A DNA stretch of 64,000 nt from Paracoccaceae bacterium (GCA_014239455.1 JAAZYV010000018.1:62001-126000); one strand, 5' to 3'. Shown: positions 41,709 through 52,606, numbered from the stretch's first letter. The notes: generated by a model from the sequence alone, not told the origin. A program made the numbers and translations.

Positions 41709-43196
41709 ATGGATGGTATAGATTTTTTTGAGGTTTTTGTGGCCAAAGGATTGAGAAGGAATAGGAATGTTAAGATAGTAGCCACTTTAGGCCCAGCATC
41801 TAGTTCAGAGAGTGTAGTGGAAAAACTCTTTGAAGAAGGGGTAGATGTTTTCCGGCTAAATTTGAGTCATGGAACACATGATGAAATAAGGAAAAGACAT
41901 CAGACTATAAGAACCGTTGAGGAAAAATTTGGTAGACCAATTTGCATTTTAGCAGACCTGCAAGGTCCCAAGTTGAGATGTGGTAAATTTAAAGATCAAG
42001 AAGTTGAGTTGATTGTTGGAAAATCATTTAGATTTGATGACAAAGATATTTTGGGAGATTTTCATCGAGTAAATGTACCTGATTTTAAGGTTTTCCAGGA
42101 TCTAAACATTGGTTCTACCATTTTGGTCAATGATGGAAAAATACGATTGATAGTCAGAGCAATCGGTAAGGACTTTGTTGATACCGAAGTGGTGGTAGGG
42201 GGTATAGTTTCGGACAGGAAAGGTATTAATGTTCCAGATCAAGTTTTACCCCTCTCGGCACTTTCTCAGAAAGATAGGAGTGATTTGGAGTTTGTTTGTG
42301 CTCTAGGTATTGAATGGTTGGGGTTGTCATTTGTTCAAAGAGCTTCTGATATTACAGATGCCAGAAAGTTGGTTAAAGGTAGAGCGGCAATTTTGGCAAA
42401 AATTGAAAAGCCATCCGCTGTTGAGGCTTTTAATCAAATTCTCGAAGAAACAGATGCGGTAATGGTAGCGAGAGGGGATCTTGGTGTTGAGCTACCTATC
42501 GAAACATTACCCCCAATTCAAAAGCGTCTCGTTAGACAGTGTCGGGCTTCTGGTAAACCAGTCATAGTGGCCACACAAATGATGGAGAGTATGATAACAT
42601 CACCAGTTCCAACAAGAGCCGAGGTGTCCGACGTGGCACAAGCAATTTATGAGGGTGCTGATGCTATAATGCTATCTGCAGAAAGTGCTGTAGGACATTA
42701 TCCTGTGGAAGCTGTTAGGACAATGAACAGTATCGCTACTGAAGTTGAAAAAGAGGAAACTTATCGACAAGTAATAGAATCTTCAAGAACACCATTGAAG
42801 AGGGGTGTTTCTGATGCAATAACAGTTGCAGCAAGAGAAGTTGCCGAAACTACTAACATAAAGGTCATTTGTTGTTTTACCCATACTGGGACCACGGCTG
42901 CTCTGACTTCACGGGAGAGACCGCGAGTTCCAATAATAGCACTTACTCCAAATATCGGTATAGCTAGGCGGATAACTCTTAACTGGGGTCTTCATTGTGT
43001 CGTAACTGAAGAACTTAACAGATTTAAGATGGCTGTTGTTAATGCTGCAAAGGCCGCCAGGTTGTATGGTTTTGCAAAGGACAAGGATAAAATCATCGTA
43101 ATAGCGGGGGTGCCTTTCAATGTACCAGGAACGACAAATATACTCAGAGTTGCGCCAGCTGATGAAAAGCAGATTTTTGAGGGTGAGATTAGCTGA
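41709..43196 (+). CDS. pyk: Pyruvate kinase
   Basis: Final ATP-forming step of glycolysis. The 495-residue enzyme has 'VKIVATLGPASS', 'LADLQGPKLR', the active-site signature 'ILAKIEKPSAVEAF' and 'VMVARGDLGVELP', and 'VATQMMESMITSPVPTRAEVSDVA'. The start at 41709 leaves a short extra N-terminus; an in-frame start nearer 'GLRRNRNVKI' is possible. rpmI-rplT follow after 117 bp. Confidence 0.97.
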   Translation: MDGIDFFEVFVAKGLRRNRNVKIVATLGPASSSESVVEKLFEEGVDVFRLNLSHGTHDEIRKRHQTIRTVEEKFGRPICILADLQGPKLRCGKFKDQEVELIVGKSFRFDDKDILGDFHRVNVPDFKVFQDLNIGSTILVNDGKIRLIVRAIGKDFVDTEVVVGGIVSDRKGINVPDQVLPLSALSQKDRSDLEFVCALGIEWLGLSFVQRASDITDARKLVKGRAAILAKIEKPSAVEAFNQILEETDAVMVARGDLGVELPIETLPPIQKRLVRQCRASGKPVIVATQMMESMITSPVPTRAEVSDVAQAIYEGADAIMLSAESAVGHYPVEAVRTMNSIATEVEKEETYRQVIESSRTPLKRGVSDAITVAAREVAETTNIKVICCFTHTGTTAALTSRERPRVPIIALTPNIGIARRITLNWGLHCVVTEELNRFKMAVVNAAKAARLYGFAKDKDKIIVIAGVPFNVPGTTNILRVAPADEKQIFEGEIS

Positions 43197-43284
43197 GTTG
43201 TTTTTTTCAGTATGCGAACAACTGGCCAATTACTATCTTTTGACTTGCATATTTTATGAATTAAGAATAAGAAACTTCGAACTG

Positions 43285-43290
43285 TATAAT
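43285..43290 (+). promoter_or_regulatory. Candidate -10 box for rpmI-rplT
   Basis: A perfect TATAAT 24 bp before the rpmI ATG, giving an expected leader of under 20 bases. No good -35 sits 16-18 bp upstream; TTGACT at 43240 is too far. A leader this short leaves no space for the long L20-autoregulatory RNA known from E. coli and Bacillus. Confidence 0.35.
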
Positions 43291-43313
43291 CTGTCGGGAA
43301 GTGGTAAGAATTT

Positions 43314-43514
43314 ATGCCTAAGATGAAAACAAAGTCGGGTGCAAAAAAACGTTTTAAACCTACGGCTTCAGGATTGCTTAAATCGGCTCAGGCTGGCAAA
43401 AGACATGGAATGATAAAGAGATCTAGAAAGTTTATCAGGAATGCTCGCGGTACCACAACCCTTTCTAAGGCCGATGAAGGTATCGTTAAAACTTACATGC
43501 CATATGCAAGATAA
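43314..43514 (+). CDS. rpmI: 50S ribosomal protein L35
   Basis: The 66-residue protein has the L35 pattern: '[19 protein letters not shown]' and '[24 protein letters not shown]', strongly basic. It is 11 bp before rplT. infC, the usual upstream partner in enterobacteria, is absent; in its place is pyk, as in several alphaproteobacteria. Confidence 0.97.
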   Translation: MPKMKTKSGAKKRFKPTASGLLKSAQAGKRHGMIKRSRKFIRNARGTTTLSKADEGIVKTYMPYAR

Positions 43515-43525
43515 AGGATGACGGA

Positions 43526-43888
43526 ATGTCACGTGTTAGACCAGGTCCGGTTACTAGAGCTAGACACAAAAAAGTAATAAAGGCAGCAAAAGGCCATTAT
43601 GGAGCCCGTAGTAGAACATTTCGGTCAGCTGCACAATCTGTGGATAAGGCCCTTCAGTATGCTACCCGAGATAGAAGAGTAAAGAAAAGGACCTTCAGGT
43701 CTCTCTGGATCCAGAGAATAAATGCTGCAGTTAGGGCTTTAGATCCCACATGTACTTACAGTAAATTCATGAATGGAATATTAAAGGCGGAGATAGAAGT
43801 AGATCGAAAAATTCTTGCTGAGCTCGCAATAAGTGAACCAGAGGCCTTTAAAAAGATATTTGAGATCGCTCGATCAAGATTAGCATAG
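43526..43888 (+). CDS. rplT: 50S ribosomal protein L20
   Basis: The 120-residue protein shows the L20 signature '[25 protein letters not shown]' and '[27 protein letters not shown]'. It binds 23S rRNA early in assembly. It follows rpmI in an operon and is followed after 127-142 bp by pheS. Ends in TAG. Confidence 0.98.
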   Translation: MSRVRPGPVTRARHKKVIKAAKGHYGARSRTFRSAAQSVDKALQYATRDRRVKKRTFRSLWIQRINAAVRALDPTCTYSKFMNGILKAEIEVDRKILAELAISEPEAFKKIFEIARSRLA

Positions 43889-44030
43889 ATGACCTTATAA
43901 GGGAATTCCTAGGAAACGTTTTAAAAGGTCTCAATCTTGCGGAACACTGAAGCTCAAAGATTGTCTCAGATTTAAGGGTGACATTCTACTTTGGGATATG
44001 TGAAAATTTTTAGATTTGGTGGTGCTTAGC

Positions 44031-45113
44031 ATGGATGATATAGATGAAATGGAAAAAAGCTATCTAGTTTCAATATCTTCTGCTTCATCTTTAGATGATT
44101 TAGAAAAAATTAGAGTTAAGGGACTTGGAAAAAAAGGTGAAGTTACCAGCCTTATGAAGTCGATAGGGTCGATGGAAGAAACTGAACGAAGAGTCAGAGC
44201 TCCAAAACTTAATTTTCTTAAGTCCAGGATAATTAAAGAGATAGAAAAGAAAAAGACACTTATTACTGAAGAGAATATCAACGAACGAATTAGTAAAGAG
44301 TGGTTGGATGTTTCAAGACCTTCGAGGCCTTCTAAAATGGGAAAGATACATCCTATCAGCCAAGTAACCGATGAAGTGGTCGAAATTTTCTCAGATTTGG
44401 GCTTTTCTATAGCTGAGGGTCCTCAGGTTGAAAGTGATTGGTATAATTTTGATGCGCTAAATATTCCTCCTGAACATCCCGCAAGGCAGGAGTTTGACAC
44501 ATTTTATGTCAACTCTAGTTCCGACTCTGAATCCCCACCCCATGTTTTGAGAACTCATACAAGCCCTGTTCAGATCCGTCACATGGAGAAAAAGGGTGGA
44601 GTTCCCTGCCGAATAATAGTACCTGGCAAAGTTTTCCGCTCAGATTACGACCAGACACATACCCCAATGTTTAATCAGCTGGAAGGTTTGGCTATCGATA
44701 AGGATCTCACAATGAGTCACTTGAAGTGGACCTTAGAGGAATTCTGTAGAGCATTTTTTGAAATAGGGGACATAGAATTAAGGTTTAGATCCAGTCATTT
44801 TCCATTCACTGAACCTAGTGCTGAAGTAGATATTAGGTGTTCTTGGGAAGATAACATGTTGAAACTTGGACAAGGCGACAGTTGGTTAGAGATCTTAGGG
44901 TCTGGCATGGTACATCCTAAGGTTCTAAAAGCCTGTAATGTTGATCCAAATTGTTATCAGGGGTTTGCATTTGGAATGGGCATAGATAGATTAGCAATGC
45001 TCAAATATGGTATTCCTGATCTGCGTTCATTTTTTGAAGGAGACGTGCGTTGGTTAGAGCATTATGGATTTAATCCGCTTGAAAAACCTTCGATACACAG
45101 CGGTTTAACATAA
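44031..45113 (+). CDS. pheS: Phenylalanyl-tRNA synthetase alpha subunit
   Basis: Catalytic subunit of the class II alpha2-beta2 enzyme. The coiled-coil N-terminus ('[28 protein letters not shown]'), motif 2 '[22 protein letters not shown]' and motif 3 '[17 protein letters not shown]' are intact. I start at ATG 44031 (360 residues) instead of the track's TTG at 44016. The 5' region shows no attenuator peptide rich in phenylalanine. pheT follows after 32 bp. Confidence 0.97.
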   Translation: MDDIDEMEKSYLVSISSASSLDDLEKIRVKGLGKKGEVTSLMKSIGSMEETERRVRAPKLNFLKSRIIKEIEKKKTLITEENINERISKEWLDVSRPSRPSKMGKIHPISQVTDEVVEIFSDLGFSIAEGPQVESDWYNFDALNIPPEHPARQEFDTFYVNSSSDSESPPHVLRTHTSPVQIRHMEKKGGVPCRIIVPGKVFRSDYDQTHTPMFNQLEGLAIDKDLTMSHLKWTLEEFCRAFFEIGDIELRFRSSHFPFTEPSAEVDIRCSWEDNMLKLGQGDSWLEILGSGMVHPKVLKACNVDPNCYQGFAFGMGIDRLAMLKYGIPDLRSFFEGDVRWLEHYGFNPLEKPSIHSGLT

Positions 45114-45145
45114 ATTTTTGGAAGAAATAGCTAGGGTAGTTTGAA

Positions 45146-47566
45146 GTGAAATTTTCAGTTGATTGGTTGAAAACTTACTTAAAATGTGATTGCACTATTA
45201 ATGTCATACTGGATGCCCTCAATGACCTAGGACTAGAAGTAGAAAGTGTGACAGACCCGGCTGAAGGTTTTTCGAATTTCATAGTAGGTAAAATCATACA
45301 AGTAGAAAAACATCCTAATGCTGATAAGCTGAAGGTTTGTTCCGTTTACTTAGGTAATGAGAAAAAACAAATTGTCTGTGGTGCTCCTAATGTAAAATTG
45401 GGAATGGGAGTGGTAGTGGCTTTACCTGGGACTTTCATTCCAGGTTTAGGAAAAAAAATCTCCATTGGTAAAATCAGGGATGTTGAGAGCTTTGGCATGA
45501 TGTGCTCTGAGTTTGAACTTAATTTGTCCGATCAACATGATGGTATCATCTGTTTAGATCAACCAAATGTTGGAAGAACGTTTACCGAATGGCTTAAGAT
45601 TAACGACCCTGCCAAGATTGACCCAGTGATAGAGATTGCTATTACCCCAAATCGTCCTGATGCTCTTGGTGTCCGGGGAATAGCAAGAGATCTTTCAGTA
45701 AAGGGTATAGGTCAATTTCTAGAAAGGAAGTCGAATAATATCTATTCTGACTACAAAAGCCCTATTAATGTTATCTTGAAAAAAGATGTGTCGGAAAAAG
45801 ATTGCCCCTATTTTGTGGGTCGGTACATTGAAGGAATCAAAAATAACGATTCACCAACATGGTTAGTAAATAGACTTAATTCTATTAACCTTCGATCAAT
45901 CTCAAGCTTGGTAGATCTAACAAATTTTTTGACTTTTGATAGTGCTCGCCCGCTTCATGCATTTGACGCTGATAAGCTGAAAGGTAATTTGGTAGTACGA
46001 AAAGCAGTTTCTGGTGAAGAGATTGAAGCACTGGATGGCAAGAATTATGAGTTGGATGAGTCAATGACCGTCATAGCCGACGATCAAGGCGTTCAAGCAA
46101 TAGGAGGTGTGATTGGAGGAATGGCCAGTGGTTGCACTGAAGATACTAGCAATGTTTTTATTGAATCGGCATATTTTGATCCAATTTCTACGGCAATGAC
46201 TGGTAGAAAATTAGGTTTAATTACAGATGCCAGATATAGATTTGAAAGGGGTATCGACCCTTCTTTTACAATTCCAGGTATCGAGTTATATACGGAGCTG
46301 GCGATCAATATCTGTGGTGGAAAACCTTCTGAATTGGTGTGCTCTGGCAACAGTCCTTACAAGGCAGAAACGATTGATTTTCAAGAAAGTAAAGTAGAAA
46401 AGGTAACTGGAATAAAAGTACCTAAGAAAAGACAATTAGATATCTTAAGTAAATTAGGTTTTACATTAAATGAAAAAGTTCAACCCATATCAGTTCAGGC
46501 GCCCAGCTGGAGACCCGATATAGGTGGAGAAATTGATCTTGTAGAAGAGATTATAAGAGTTACATCACTTGATGAATTAGTAGCCTCTCCTCTCCCGATA
46601 AGAAATTTTGGTGTCAGGGCAGCAAAACAAAATTCACAAAGACGAAGTGTTAGCAAAATACGGCGCTACTTGGCTTCGCAGGGTCTTAGAGAATGCATAA
46701 GTTATAGTTTCATAGATAAACCAAATGCTAGGTTATTTGGTGAAGATAAAGAAGAAGTTACTTTGGCTAATTCTATTAGTTCTGAAATGACTCATTTGCG
46801 CCCGTCACTATTCCCAGGACTTCTACTATCAGCAAAAAGAAATAACGCAAGAGGAGTCAAAGATTTTTCTAGTTTTGAAATAGGTGAGGTCTTCACTGGT
46901 TCTGAGCCTGGACAAGAGCAGCTTGAGGTTAGTGGCATTTTTGTAGGGTACGACCAAGAAAGAAACGCGTTTGAAAGCAGGAGACCTTTTGATGTTTTTG
47001 ATGCAAAGTCATGTGTTGAAGGTGTGCTAAGATATCTTGGAATCAAACTTGATAGCTTACAGATCGATCGGCAGGTACCTAATTTTTTCCACCCAAACAA
47101 GTCAGCTTTGGTTCGGTTAGGCAAATTTAAGGTTTTAGGAGCATTTGGAGAACTTCACCCAAATACAGCGCTTAGAATGGGCTTAAGTGGAAGCCCTATT
47201 ATCTTTTCAATTTTCCCTGAACAGATACCTGATATTCGGGGGAAGCTTAAAAAATCTAGCTTAGAATATTCAGATTACCCATCAGTGGTGCGTGATTTTG
47301 CATTTGTGATGAGAGAAAATGTTGAGGTGCAAAAAATTATGAATAAGGTCAAGAGACTTGACAAAGATTTGATAAAAGAAGTCAAACTCTTCGATGTTTT
47401 TGAGGGGTCTCAAGCCTATCAGCAAGTGGGTCCAGGTAAGAAATCATTAGCATTCGAAGTTCTAATCCAACCCAAGGATAGAACCTTAGAGGATAAAGAA
47501 ATTGAACTTCTTTGTGAAAAAATCATTGCTGAAGTCAATAATATCTCGGGCGGGTCCCTGAGATGA
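45146..47566 (+). CDS. pheT: Phenylalanyl-tRNA synthetase beta subunit
   Basis: The 806-residue beta subunit with domains in order: N-terminal 'MKFSVDWLKTYLK', EMAP-like tRNA-binding OB fold ('VEKHPNADKLKVCSV', 'VCGAPNVKLGM'), B3/B4 editing domain ('RPLHAFDADKLKG'), B5 ('RDFAFVMRE' region follows the catalytic-like core) and the C-terminal anticodon-binding FDX-ACB domain ('LAFEVLIQPKDRTLEDKEI'). Length is standard. It converges on greA with a 76-bp gap. Confidence 0.98.
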   Translation: MKFSVDWLKTYLKCDCTINVILDALNDLGLEVESVTDPAEGFSNFIVGKIIQVEKHPNADKLKVCSVYLGNEKKQIVCGAPNVKLGMGVVVALPGTFIPGLGKKISIGKIRDVESFGMMCSEFELNLSDQHDGIICLDQPNVGRTFTEWLKINDPAKIDPVIEIAITPNRPDALGVRGIARDLSVKGIGQFLERKSNNIYSDYKSPINVILKKDVSEKDCPYFVGRYIEGIKNNDSPTWLVNRLNSINLRSISSLVDLTNFLTFDSARPLHAFDADKLKGNLVVRKAVSGEEIEALDGKNYELDESMTVIADDQGVQAIGGVIGGMASGCTEDTSNVFIESAYFDPISTAMTGRKLGLITDARYRFERGIDPSFTIPGIELYTELAINICGGKPSELVCSGNSPYKAETIDFQESKVEKVTGIKVPKKRQLDILSKLGFTLNEKVQPISVQAPSWRPDIGGEIDLVEEIIRVTSLDELVASPLPIRNFGVRAAKQNSQRRSVSKIRRYLASQGLRECISYSFIDKPNARLFGEDKEEVTLANSISSEMTHLRPSLFPGLLLSAKRNNARGVKDFSSFEIGEVFTGSEPGQEQLEVSGIFVGYDQERNAFESRRPFDVFDAKSCVEGVLRYLGIKLDSLQIDRQVPNFFHPNKSALVRLGKFKVLGAFGELHPNTALRMGLSGSPIIFSIFPEQIPDIRGKLKKSSLEYSDYPSVVRDFAFVMRENVEVQKIMNKVKRLDKDLIKEVKLFDVFEGSQAYQQVGPGKKSLAFEVLIQPKDRTLEDKEIELLCEKIIAEVNNISGGSLR

Positions 47567-47642
47567 TTTAAGGCAATTGGGTTAAATGAAATATACTGCT
47601 CTCTTTATCATTAACGTTATCAAATCCATTTTGAGAACTTTG

Positions 47643-48116
47643 TTATACTTCATAATTTATTGATATAATTTCGTAGTTTTTGGTTCCACCTGGTGATTTT
47701 ACTTCAACACTGTCACCAGTGTCTTTTCCTATTAGAGCTCGAGCTAAGGGAGATTTGACATTTAACTTGTTCTTTTCAATATCAGCCTCTGGTTCTCCAA
47801 CAATCTGGAAAGTACGTTCTTCTTCCGTATCTTCATCTAATATTGTGACAGTTGCAGCAAATTTTATACTTCCAGAAAGTTTTTTTGGGTCAATTACCTC
47901 AGCTAAGCTGATTATTCCTTCTAATTCCTTTATTCTTCCTTCAATAAAAGACTGCTTTTCACGTGCTGCATGGTATTCAGCATTTTCAGAGAGATCACCA
48001 TGTTCCCGTGCTTCGGCAATAGCTTTAATTATATTGGGACGTTCTTGTGATTTTAGTTGCTTCAATTCATCACTAAGACTTTCATAACCCTGTAAAGTCA
48101 ACGGAATCTTATCCAT
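47643..48116 (-). CDS. greA: Transcription elongation factor GreA
   Basis: Rescues backtracked RNA polymerase by stimulating transcript cleavage. The 157-residue protein has the N-terminal coiled coil with the acidic tip ('[22 protein letters not shown]') and the C-terminal FKBP-like domain ('[23 protein letters not shown]'). Standard length. It is divergent from the ETF-QO gene across a 238-bp AT-rich region in which I see no gene. Confidence 0.97.
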   Translation of the reverse strand: MDKIPLTLQGYESLSDELKQLKSQERPNIIKAIAEAREHGDLSENAEYHAAREKQSFIEGRIKELEGIISLAEVIDPKKLSGSIKFAATVTILDEDTEEERTFQIVGEPEADIEKNKLNVKSPLARALIGKDTGDSVEVKSPGGTKNYEIISINYEV

Positions 48117-48354
48117 TCATCTCTCCAACTTTTTTGCTGCCTGAAGGTTAATCGTATTGAATAATAAAATTAGGTAAAAAAAAATTATTAAGTACTAGGA
48201 ATATACGTATACGCTCACATTTTCCAGCATTAGTTTTCCTTTATTTTCTAATGAAAGAGTCTCTTTTATTTAGTATCTTTTATACTTATACTTAGAGATA
48301 AAAATAAGGCGAAATTTGTTTATCTGTCAAGAAAGCTATTTTTAGGAGAAATTT

Positions 48355-50010
48355 ATGCCCCAATTCGAAAGGGAATCTATCGATTATGATGTGGTTATAG
48401 TAGGTGCTGGTCCAGCAGGCCTATCTGCAGCCATAAAACTGAAACAACTCGAACCAGACTTACAAGTAGTAATATTAGAGAAAGGTGCTGAAGTAGGCTC
48501 ACACATAATATCTGGTGCTGTGCTTGATCCCAAGGGGTTAAATAAACTTTTCCCTAACTGGAGAGAAAAAGAAACCCCAATACGAACTACTGTATCAGAA
48601 GACAAATTCTATTTGCTTGGCCCAGCTGGTGGTATACGATTGCCAAATTTTTTGATGCCTCCATTAATGTCAAATGAGGGGAATTATGTTGTTTCGATGT
48701 CAAAAGTATGTAGGTGGTTATCGCGGGAAGCAGAGGATCTTGGGGTGGAAATTTTTCCAGGAATGGCATGTTCAGAGCTGATTTATGGAAAAGAGGATCA
48801 TGTTACAGGTGTGATTGCTGGTGAGTTTGGTAAGACTGAAGACGGTAAACCAGGTCCAATGTATGAACCAGGAATGGAAGTAAATGGTAAGTACATTTTT
48901 CTAGCAGAAGGAGTGCGAGGTTCACTCGCAAAGCAAGTGATTTCTAAATATAATTTAGCTGCTGGATCAGATGTTCCAAAGCATGGAATAGGGATGAAAG
49001 AAGTTTGGGAAATTAGATCTGAAAATCATAAAGAAGGTCAAGTTTTGCATACTATGGGTTGGCCTTTGGGAAATACTCCCGGTGGTGGTTCTTTTGTGTA
49101 TCATGCTGAAAATAATCAGCTCTTTATTGGGTTTGTTGTACATCTAAATTATACAAATCCTTCCCTATTTCCATACAAAGAGTTCCAAAAATTCAAACAC
49201 CACCCTATGATTAAACAGCTCTTAATGGGTGGCAAGAGGATAGAATACGGGGCTCGTGCCATCAGTGAAGGTGGAATTCAGTCAATACCAAAAATGAATT
49301 TCCCTGGAGGGTTACTGTTAGGCTGTTCAGCGGGATTGGTAAATGTTCCAAGGATAAAAGGAAATCACAATGCAATACTGTCGGGTATCTGTGCGGCTGA
49401 AGTAACTTGTACTGCTCTGCAGTCAGGCAGAGCGAATGATGACTTGACTGACTATGAACTTGAGATTAGGTCGGGACCTATATTTCGGGACCTGATGCCT
49501 GTGCGGAATGTTAAACCGCTCTGGTCTCGTTTCGGATTATTTTTAGGAATTATTTTAGGGGCCTTAGATATGTGGGTTGCAAGTGTCTTAAATTTTAATT
49601 TATTTGGAAATATGAAACATAAATTTGCGGATCATGACACGCTTAAACCTGTTTCAAAGTGTAAGGTGATTACTTACCCCAAGCCAGATGGCAAGATTAG
49701 TTTTGAACGCCTCGAAAATATAAGTTTTTCTGGTACCTCTCATAGTGACGGTCAGCCTTGCCACCTAAGTTTAGGTGATCAATTGGTGCCTGTTAATCAC
49801 AATTTACCTACTTACGATGAACCTGCACAACGTTACTGTCCAGCGGGAGTTTACGAAATCGTGCGTGAAGGGAATTGTTCCGTCCCTAGATTGCAAATCA
49901 ATTATCAGAATTGTGTTCATTGTAAAACTTGTGATATAAAAGATCCCAGTCAAAATATCACTTGGAAAACACCTCAAGGTGGGGAGGGTCCAAATTACTC
50001 GCACATGTGA
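48355..50010 (+). CDS. Electron transfer flavoprotein-ubiquinone oxidoreductase
   Basis: Passes electrons from acyl-CoA and other dehydrogenases, via ETF, to ubiquinone at the membrane. The 551-residue protein has the FAD motif 'DVVIVGAGPAGLSAAIKL', 'EKGAEVGSHIISGAVLDP', the membrane-associated middle region and the C-terminal 4Fe-4S ferredoxin-like site 'CPAGVYEI..NCVHCKTCDIKDP', with all four cysteines. Implies beta-oxidation or branched amino-acid catabolism. AGGAG precedes the ATG. Ends in TGA, with the TPR gene 48 bp downstream. Confidence 0.97.
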   Translation: MPQFERESIDYDVVIVGAGPAGLSAAIKLKQLEPDLQVVILEKGAEVGSHIISGAVLDPKGLNKLFPNWREKETPIRTTVSEDKFYLLGPAGGIRLPNFLMPPLMSNEGNYVVSMSKVCRWLSREAEDLGVEIFPGMACSELIYGKEDHVTGVIAGEFGKTEDGKPGPMYEPGMEVNGKYIFLAEGVRGSLAKQVISKYNLAAGSDVPKHGIGMKEVWEIRSENHKEGQVLHTMGWPLGNTPGGGSFVYHAENNQLFIGFVVHLNYTNPSLFPYKEFQKFKHHPMIKQLLMGGKRIEYGARAISEGGIQSIPKMNFPGGLLLGCSAGLVNVPRIKGNHNAILSGICAAEVTCTALQSGRANDDLTDYELEIRSGPIFRDLMPVRNVKPLWSRFGLFLGIILGALDMWVASVLNFNLFGNMKHKFADHDTLKPVSKCKVITYPKPDGKISFERLENISFSGTSHSDGQPCHLSLGDQLVPVNHNLPTYDEPAQRYCPAGVYEIVREGNCSVPRLQINYQNCVHCKTCDIKDPSQNITWKTPQGGEGPNYSHM

Positions 50011-50058
50011 GGATAGCTTATTTCCTATGAAATTCCATGTGTTAAAGTAGTTTGTAAA

Positions 50059-51732
50059 ATGGTTAGACGGTATTCAATAATTTTTGTAGCTTTTCTTTGC
50101 TGTATTTGTGCTTCCCAAGGTAGCGGATCAATTTCAGGGGCATTCTTAGCCTCTCGTTTGTCGGCTTCACTAAACGATTTTGGTAAATCAGCTATGTATA
50201 CTGTTGAAATGATAAGAAACGGCAATAAACAACCCGAGATCTATAATGATGCTCTTTTGTTCTTGATTGCGGCAGGAAAATTCGAAGAAGCATACTCGTT
50301 GGCTAGTGCCATGGAAAAATTGGAGATACAATCTTCTGCCTTGGGATTAACACTAGTAATTGGTAAGATAAAAGAAAAGCAATTTGATAGAGCGATTGAG
50401 CTCGTAGTAGAGTTTGGGGATCAATTGCCAAATGTTTTGAAAACCTCAATCAAAGGGTGGATTCATGTTAAAAAAGGAAACTTAGATTCTGCCATGAAAG
50501 AGTTCAGCAGTTTCAGGGATTCAGAACTCAGTTTTGATCTTGGTTCTTACTATTCTTCTATAGCTTATGCACAACTTGGAGAGCACTCAAAGGCCTTAGA
50601 AATAATAAGAGGTAAAATGAATGATCTGAAAGTGCTTGGGGAAAGCTACGAAATTTTCAGATCAAATGTGTTTTATCTAGCAGATGATGTTATTAAGGCC
50701 CAATCTTTATTGGGTGATGATATTGGAAGGAGTTTAGATAACTTAACTCTCAAGCAATTATATGAGAACATGAAAGAGAGGAAAACGGTTACTCTAGACA
50801 TCTTTAAGACCCCAAACACTGGTATAGCCGATACACTAATACTTTTTGCTGAAGGGGGTGATAGAGAGGTAAATCAGAATCTCATTGAAACTTTTTATTG
50901 TCAACTTGCTCAGTATGTTTCAGGTAATGAAGCACGATTTAATATAAGATTAGCTCAAGCCCTTGCAGACGGTAATCTCATAGATGAAGCTATTAATACT
51001 CTAATGTTGGTTGAAAAATCTAATCTTTTTTATCCTAAATCAAAACTGATGCTTGCAGAGTTGCTAACTGAATCTTCAAGAGAAGAGCTTGCTATCAAAC
51101 ATTTAAGAGATCTAATAGACAATGGTACCGGGAGTTTTGAAGTATATGAAGCTTTAGGAAATGTTTATCGGCATAGGGAACATTTTGAACTCGCAGAGAT
51201 AGCTTACTCTGATGCCTTGGCAGCAAATATCCATACAGATTTTGAGAATAAAAAATTGTGGCTGATATACTTTTTCCGAGGAATAGCGAGGGAACAGTTG
51301 AATAATTATAAACAGTCTATGATGGATTTACGGAAAGCACTAGAATTTGTGCCCGAGCAACCGCAAGTTTTAAATTATCTTGGTTACATGCTTATAGAAA
51401 GAAGGGAAAATTTAGATGAAGCACTGGGGATGATTAAGCTAGCAATTAAACAAAGTCCTGAAAGTGGTTACATCGTGGATTCTCTGGCCTGGGGACTGTA
51501 TCAATTAGGTCGATACTACGAAGCCGTTATTCCTATGGAGAAAGCAATTGCTCTTGAGCCGGAGGACCCAATAGTCAATGATCATTACGGTGATGTTTTG
51601 TGGAAAGTAGGTAGAAAGAGGGAATCGTATTTTCAATGGAGGAGAGCTCTTCTTTTTGAACCTGATGAAGAATTGAATTCGAAAATTCAGGAGAAATTAA
51701 AAGATGGTTTGATAGAACCTTTGGGCAATTGA
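50059..51732 (+). CDS. TPR-repeat protein, secreted or periplasmic
   Basis: A 557-residue protein with an N-terminal signal-like segment ('YSIIFVAFLCCICASQGSGS') and tetratricopeptide repeats, clearest in the C-terminal third ('FRGIAREQLNNYKQSMMDLRKALEFVPEQPQVLNYLGYMLIE' and the next two units). The cysteines at the end of the signal could be a lipobox. This architecture is common between ETF-QO and ispE in alphaproteobacteria. Likely a scaffold; partners unknown. ispE begins 25 bp after it. Confidence 0.85.
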   Translation: MVRRYSIIFVAFLCCICASQGSGSISGAFLASRLSASLNDFGKSAMYTVEMIRNGNKQPEIYNDALLFLIAAGKFEEAYSLASAMEKLEIQSSALGLTLVIGKIKEKQFDRAIELVVEFGDQLPNVLKTSIKGWIHVKKGNLDSAMKEFSSFRDSELSFDLGSYYSSIAYAQLGEHSKALEIIRGKMNDLKVLGESYEIFRSNVFYLADDVIKAQSLLGDDIGRSLDNLTLKQLYENMKERKTVTLDIFKTPNTGIADTLILFAEGGDREVNQNLIETFYCQLAQYVSGNEARFNIRLAQALADGNLIDEAINTLMLVEKSNLFYPKSKLMLAELLTESSREELAIKHLRDLIDNGTGSFEVYEALGNVYRHREHFELAEIAYSDALAANIHTDFENKKLWLIYFFRGIAREQLNNYKQSMMDLRKALEFVPEQPQVLNYLGYMLIERRENLDEALGMIKLAIKQSPESGYIVDSLAWGLYQLGRYYEAVIPMEKAIALEPEDPIVNDHYGDVLWKVGRKRESYFQWRRALLFEPDEELNSKIQEKLKDGLIEPLGN

Positions 51733-51757
51733 TTATGAGAGAAATGATTAAGAAAAA

Positions 51758-52606
51758 ATGAAAAATAAACAATCTTTTTCAAAAATTTCCCGAGCTAAGG
51801 TCAACCTTTCTTTGCATGTGGTGGGTAAGAGATTTGATGGATACCATTGTCTTGATAGCCTAGTAGCATTCCCGCGGGTTGGAGATGAGATTTCTATAGA
51901 ACCTTCTAGGAATATAGATTTTAGGGTGGTGGGTAGGTTTGCCGATAAATTAAAAAGTAGAGAAAACCTTATTTTAAGTGCTGTCGATCTTTTAAATCAC
52001 GATGGCAAGGGTGCATCAATCATTTTGAATAAGGATCTTCCTATATCCGCAGGTTTGGGAGGGGGGTCTTCTAATGCAGCGTTGGTCCTGAGAATGCTAA
52101 CAAAGCTTTGGAACCAACCCTTACCATCTATCGACAATTTAATTTCTCTAGGTGCTGATGTTCCAGCTTGCTTAGACTGGGATTTGAAAAGAATGCAGGG
52201 CAAGGGGGAGATCCTTGAAAAAGTAAAGGAACCACCCACTATTTGGATTGTGTTGGCAAATAGAGGAGAAAAAGTTTCCACAAGAGTAATTTTCAACGCA
52301 GTTCAGACTTTTAATAATGAAGGATTAGGAAAATTACCAATTTTTAAGACCAAGAACATATTTTTAGACTATTTGCATGATCAAAGAAATGATCTTGAGC
52401 CACCAGCTTTAAAACTTTTCCCACAAATCATGACTTTACTAAATGCTATTAGAAATACTTCGGGTTGTAAGATTTCCCGTATGTCGGGATCAGGAGCAAC
52501 TTGCTTTGGCCTTTTCTTAAAAGAGAGTGATGCGCAAAAGGCAAGTCAAGACTTGGCTAAGAGTTTCCCCAAAGCATGGATAAGAGTTGCTCAACTCTTT
52601 TCATGA
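51758..52606 (+). CDS. ispE: 4-diphosphocytidyl-2-C-methyl-D-erythritol kinase
   Basis: Kinase of the non-mevalonate isoprenoid pathway. The 282-residue GHMP kinase has 'AKVNLSLHVVGKRFDGYHCLDSLV', the ATP loop 'PISAGLGGGSSNAALVLR' and 'SRMSGSGATCFGLF'. It feeds the polyprenyl synthase encoded convergently next door, whose 3' end overlaps it by 6 bp. Confidence 0.96.
   Translation: MKNKQSFSKISRAKVNLSLHVVGKRFDGYHCLDSLVAFPRVGDEISIEPSRNIDFRVVGRFADKLKSRENLILSAVDLLNHDGKGASIILNKDLPISAGLGGGSSNAALVLRMLTKLWNQPLPSIDNLISLGADVPACLDWDLKRMQGKGEILEKVKEPPTIWIVLANRGEKVSTRVIFNAVQTFNNEGLGKLPIFKTKNIFLDYLHDQRNDLEPPALKLFPQIMTLLNAIRNTSGCKISRMSGSGATCFGLFLKESDAQKASQDLAKSFPKAWIRVAQLFS

Noticed and set aside
43889-44030. 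Possible phenylalanine attenuator or T-box before pheS
   Set aside because: No phenylalanine-rich leader ORF, no T-box core and no terminator hairpin with a T-tract could be found.
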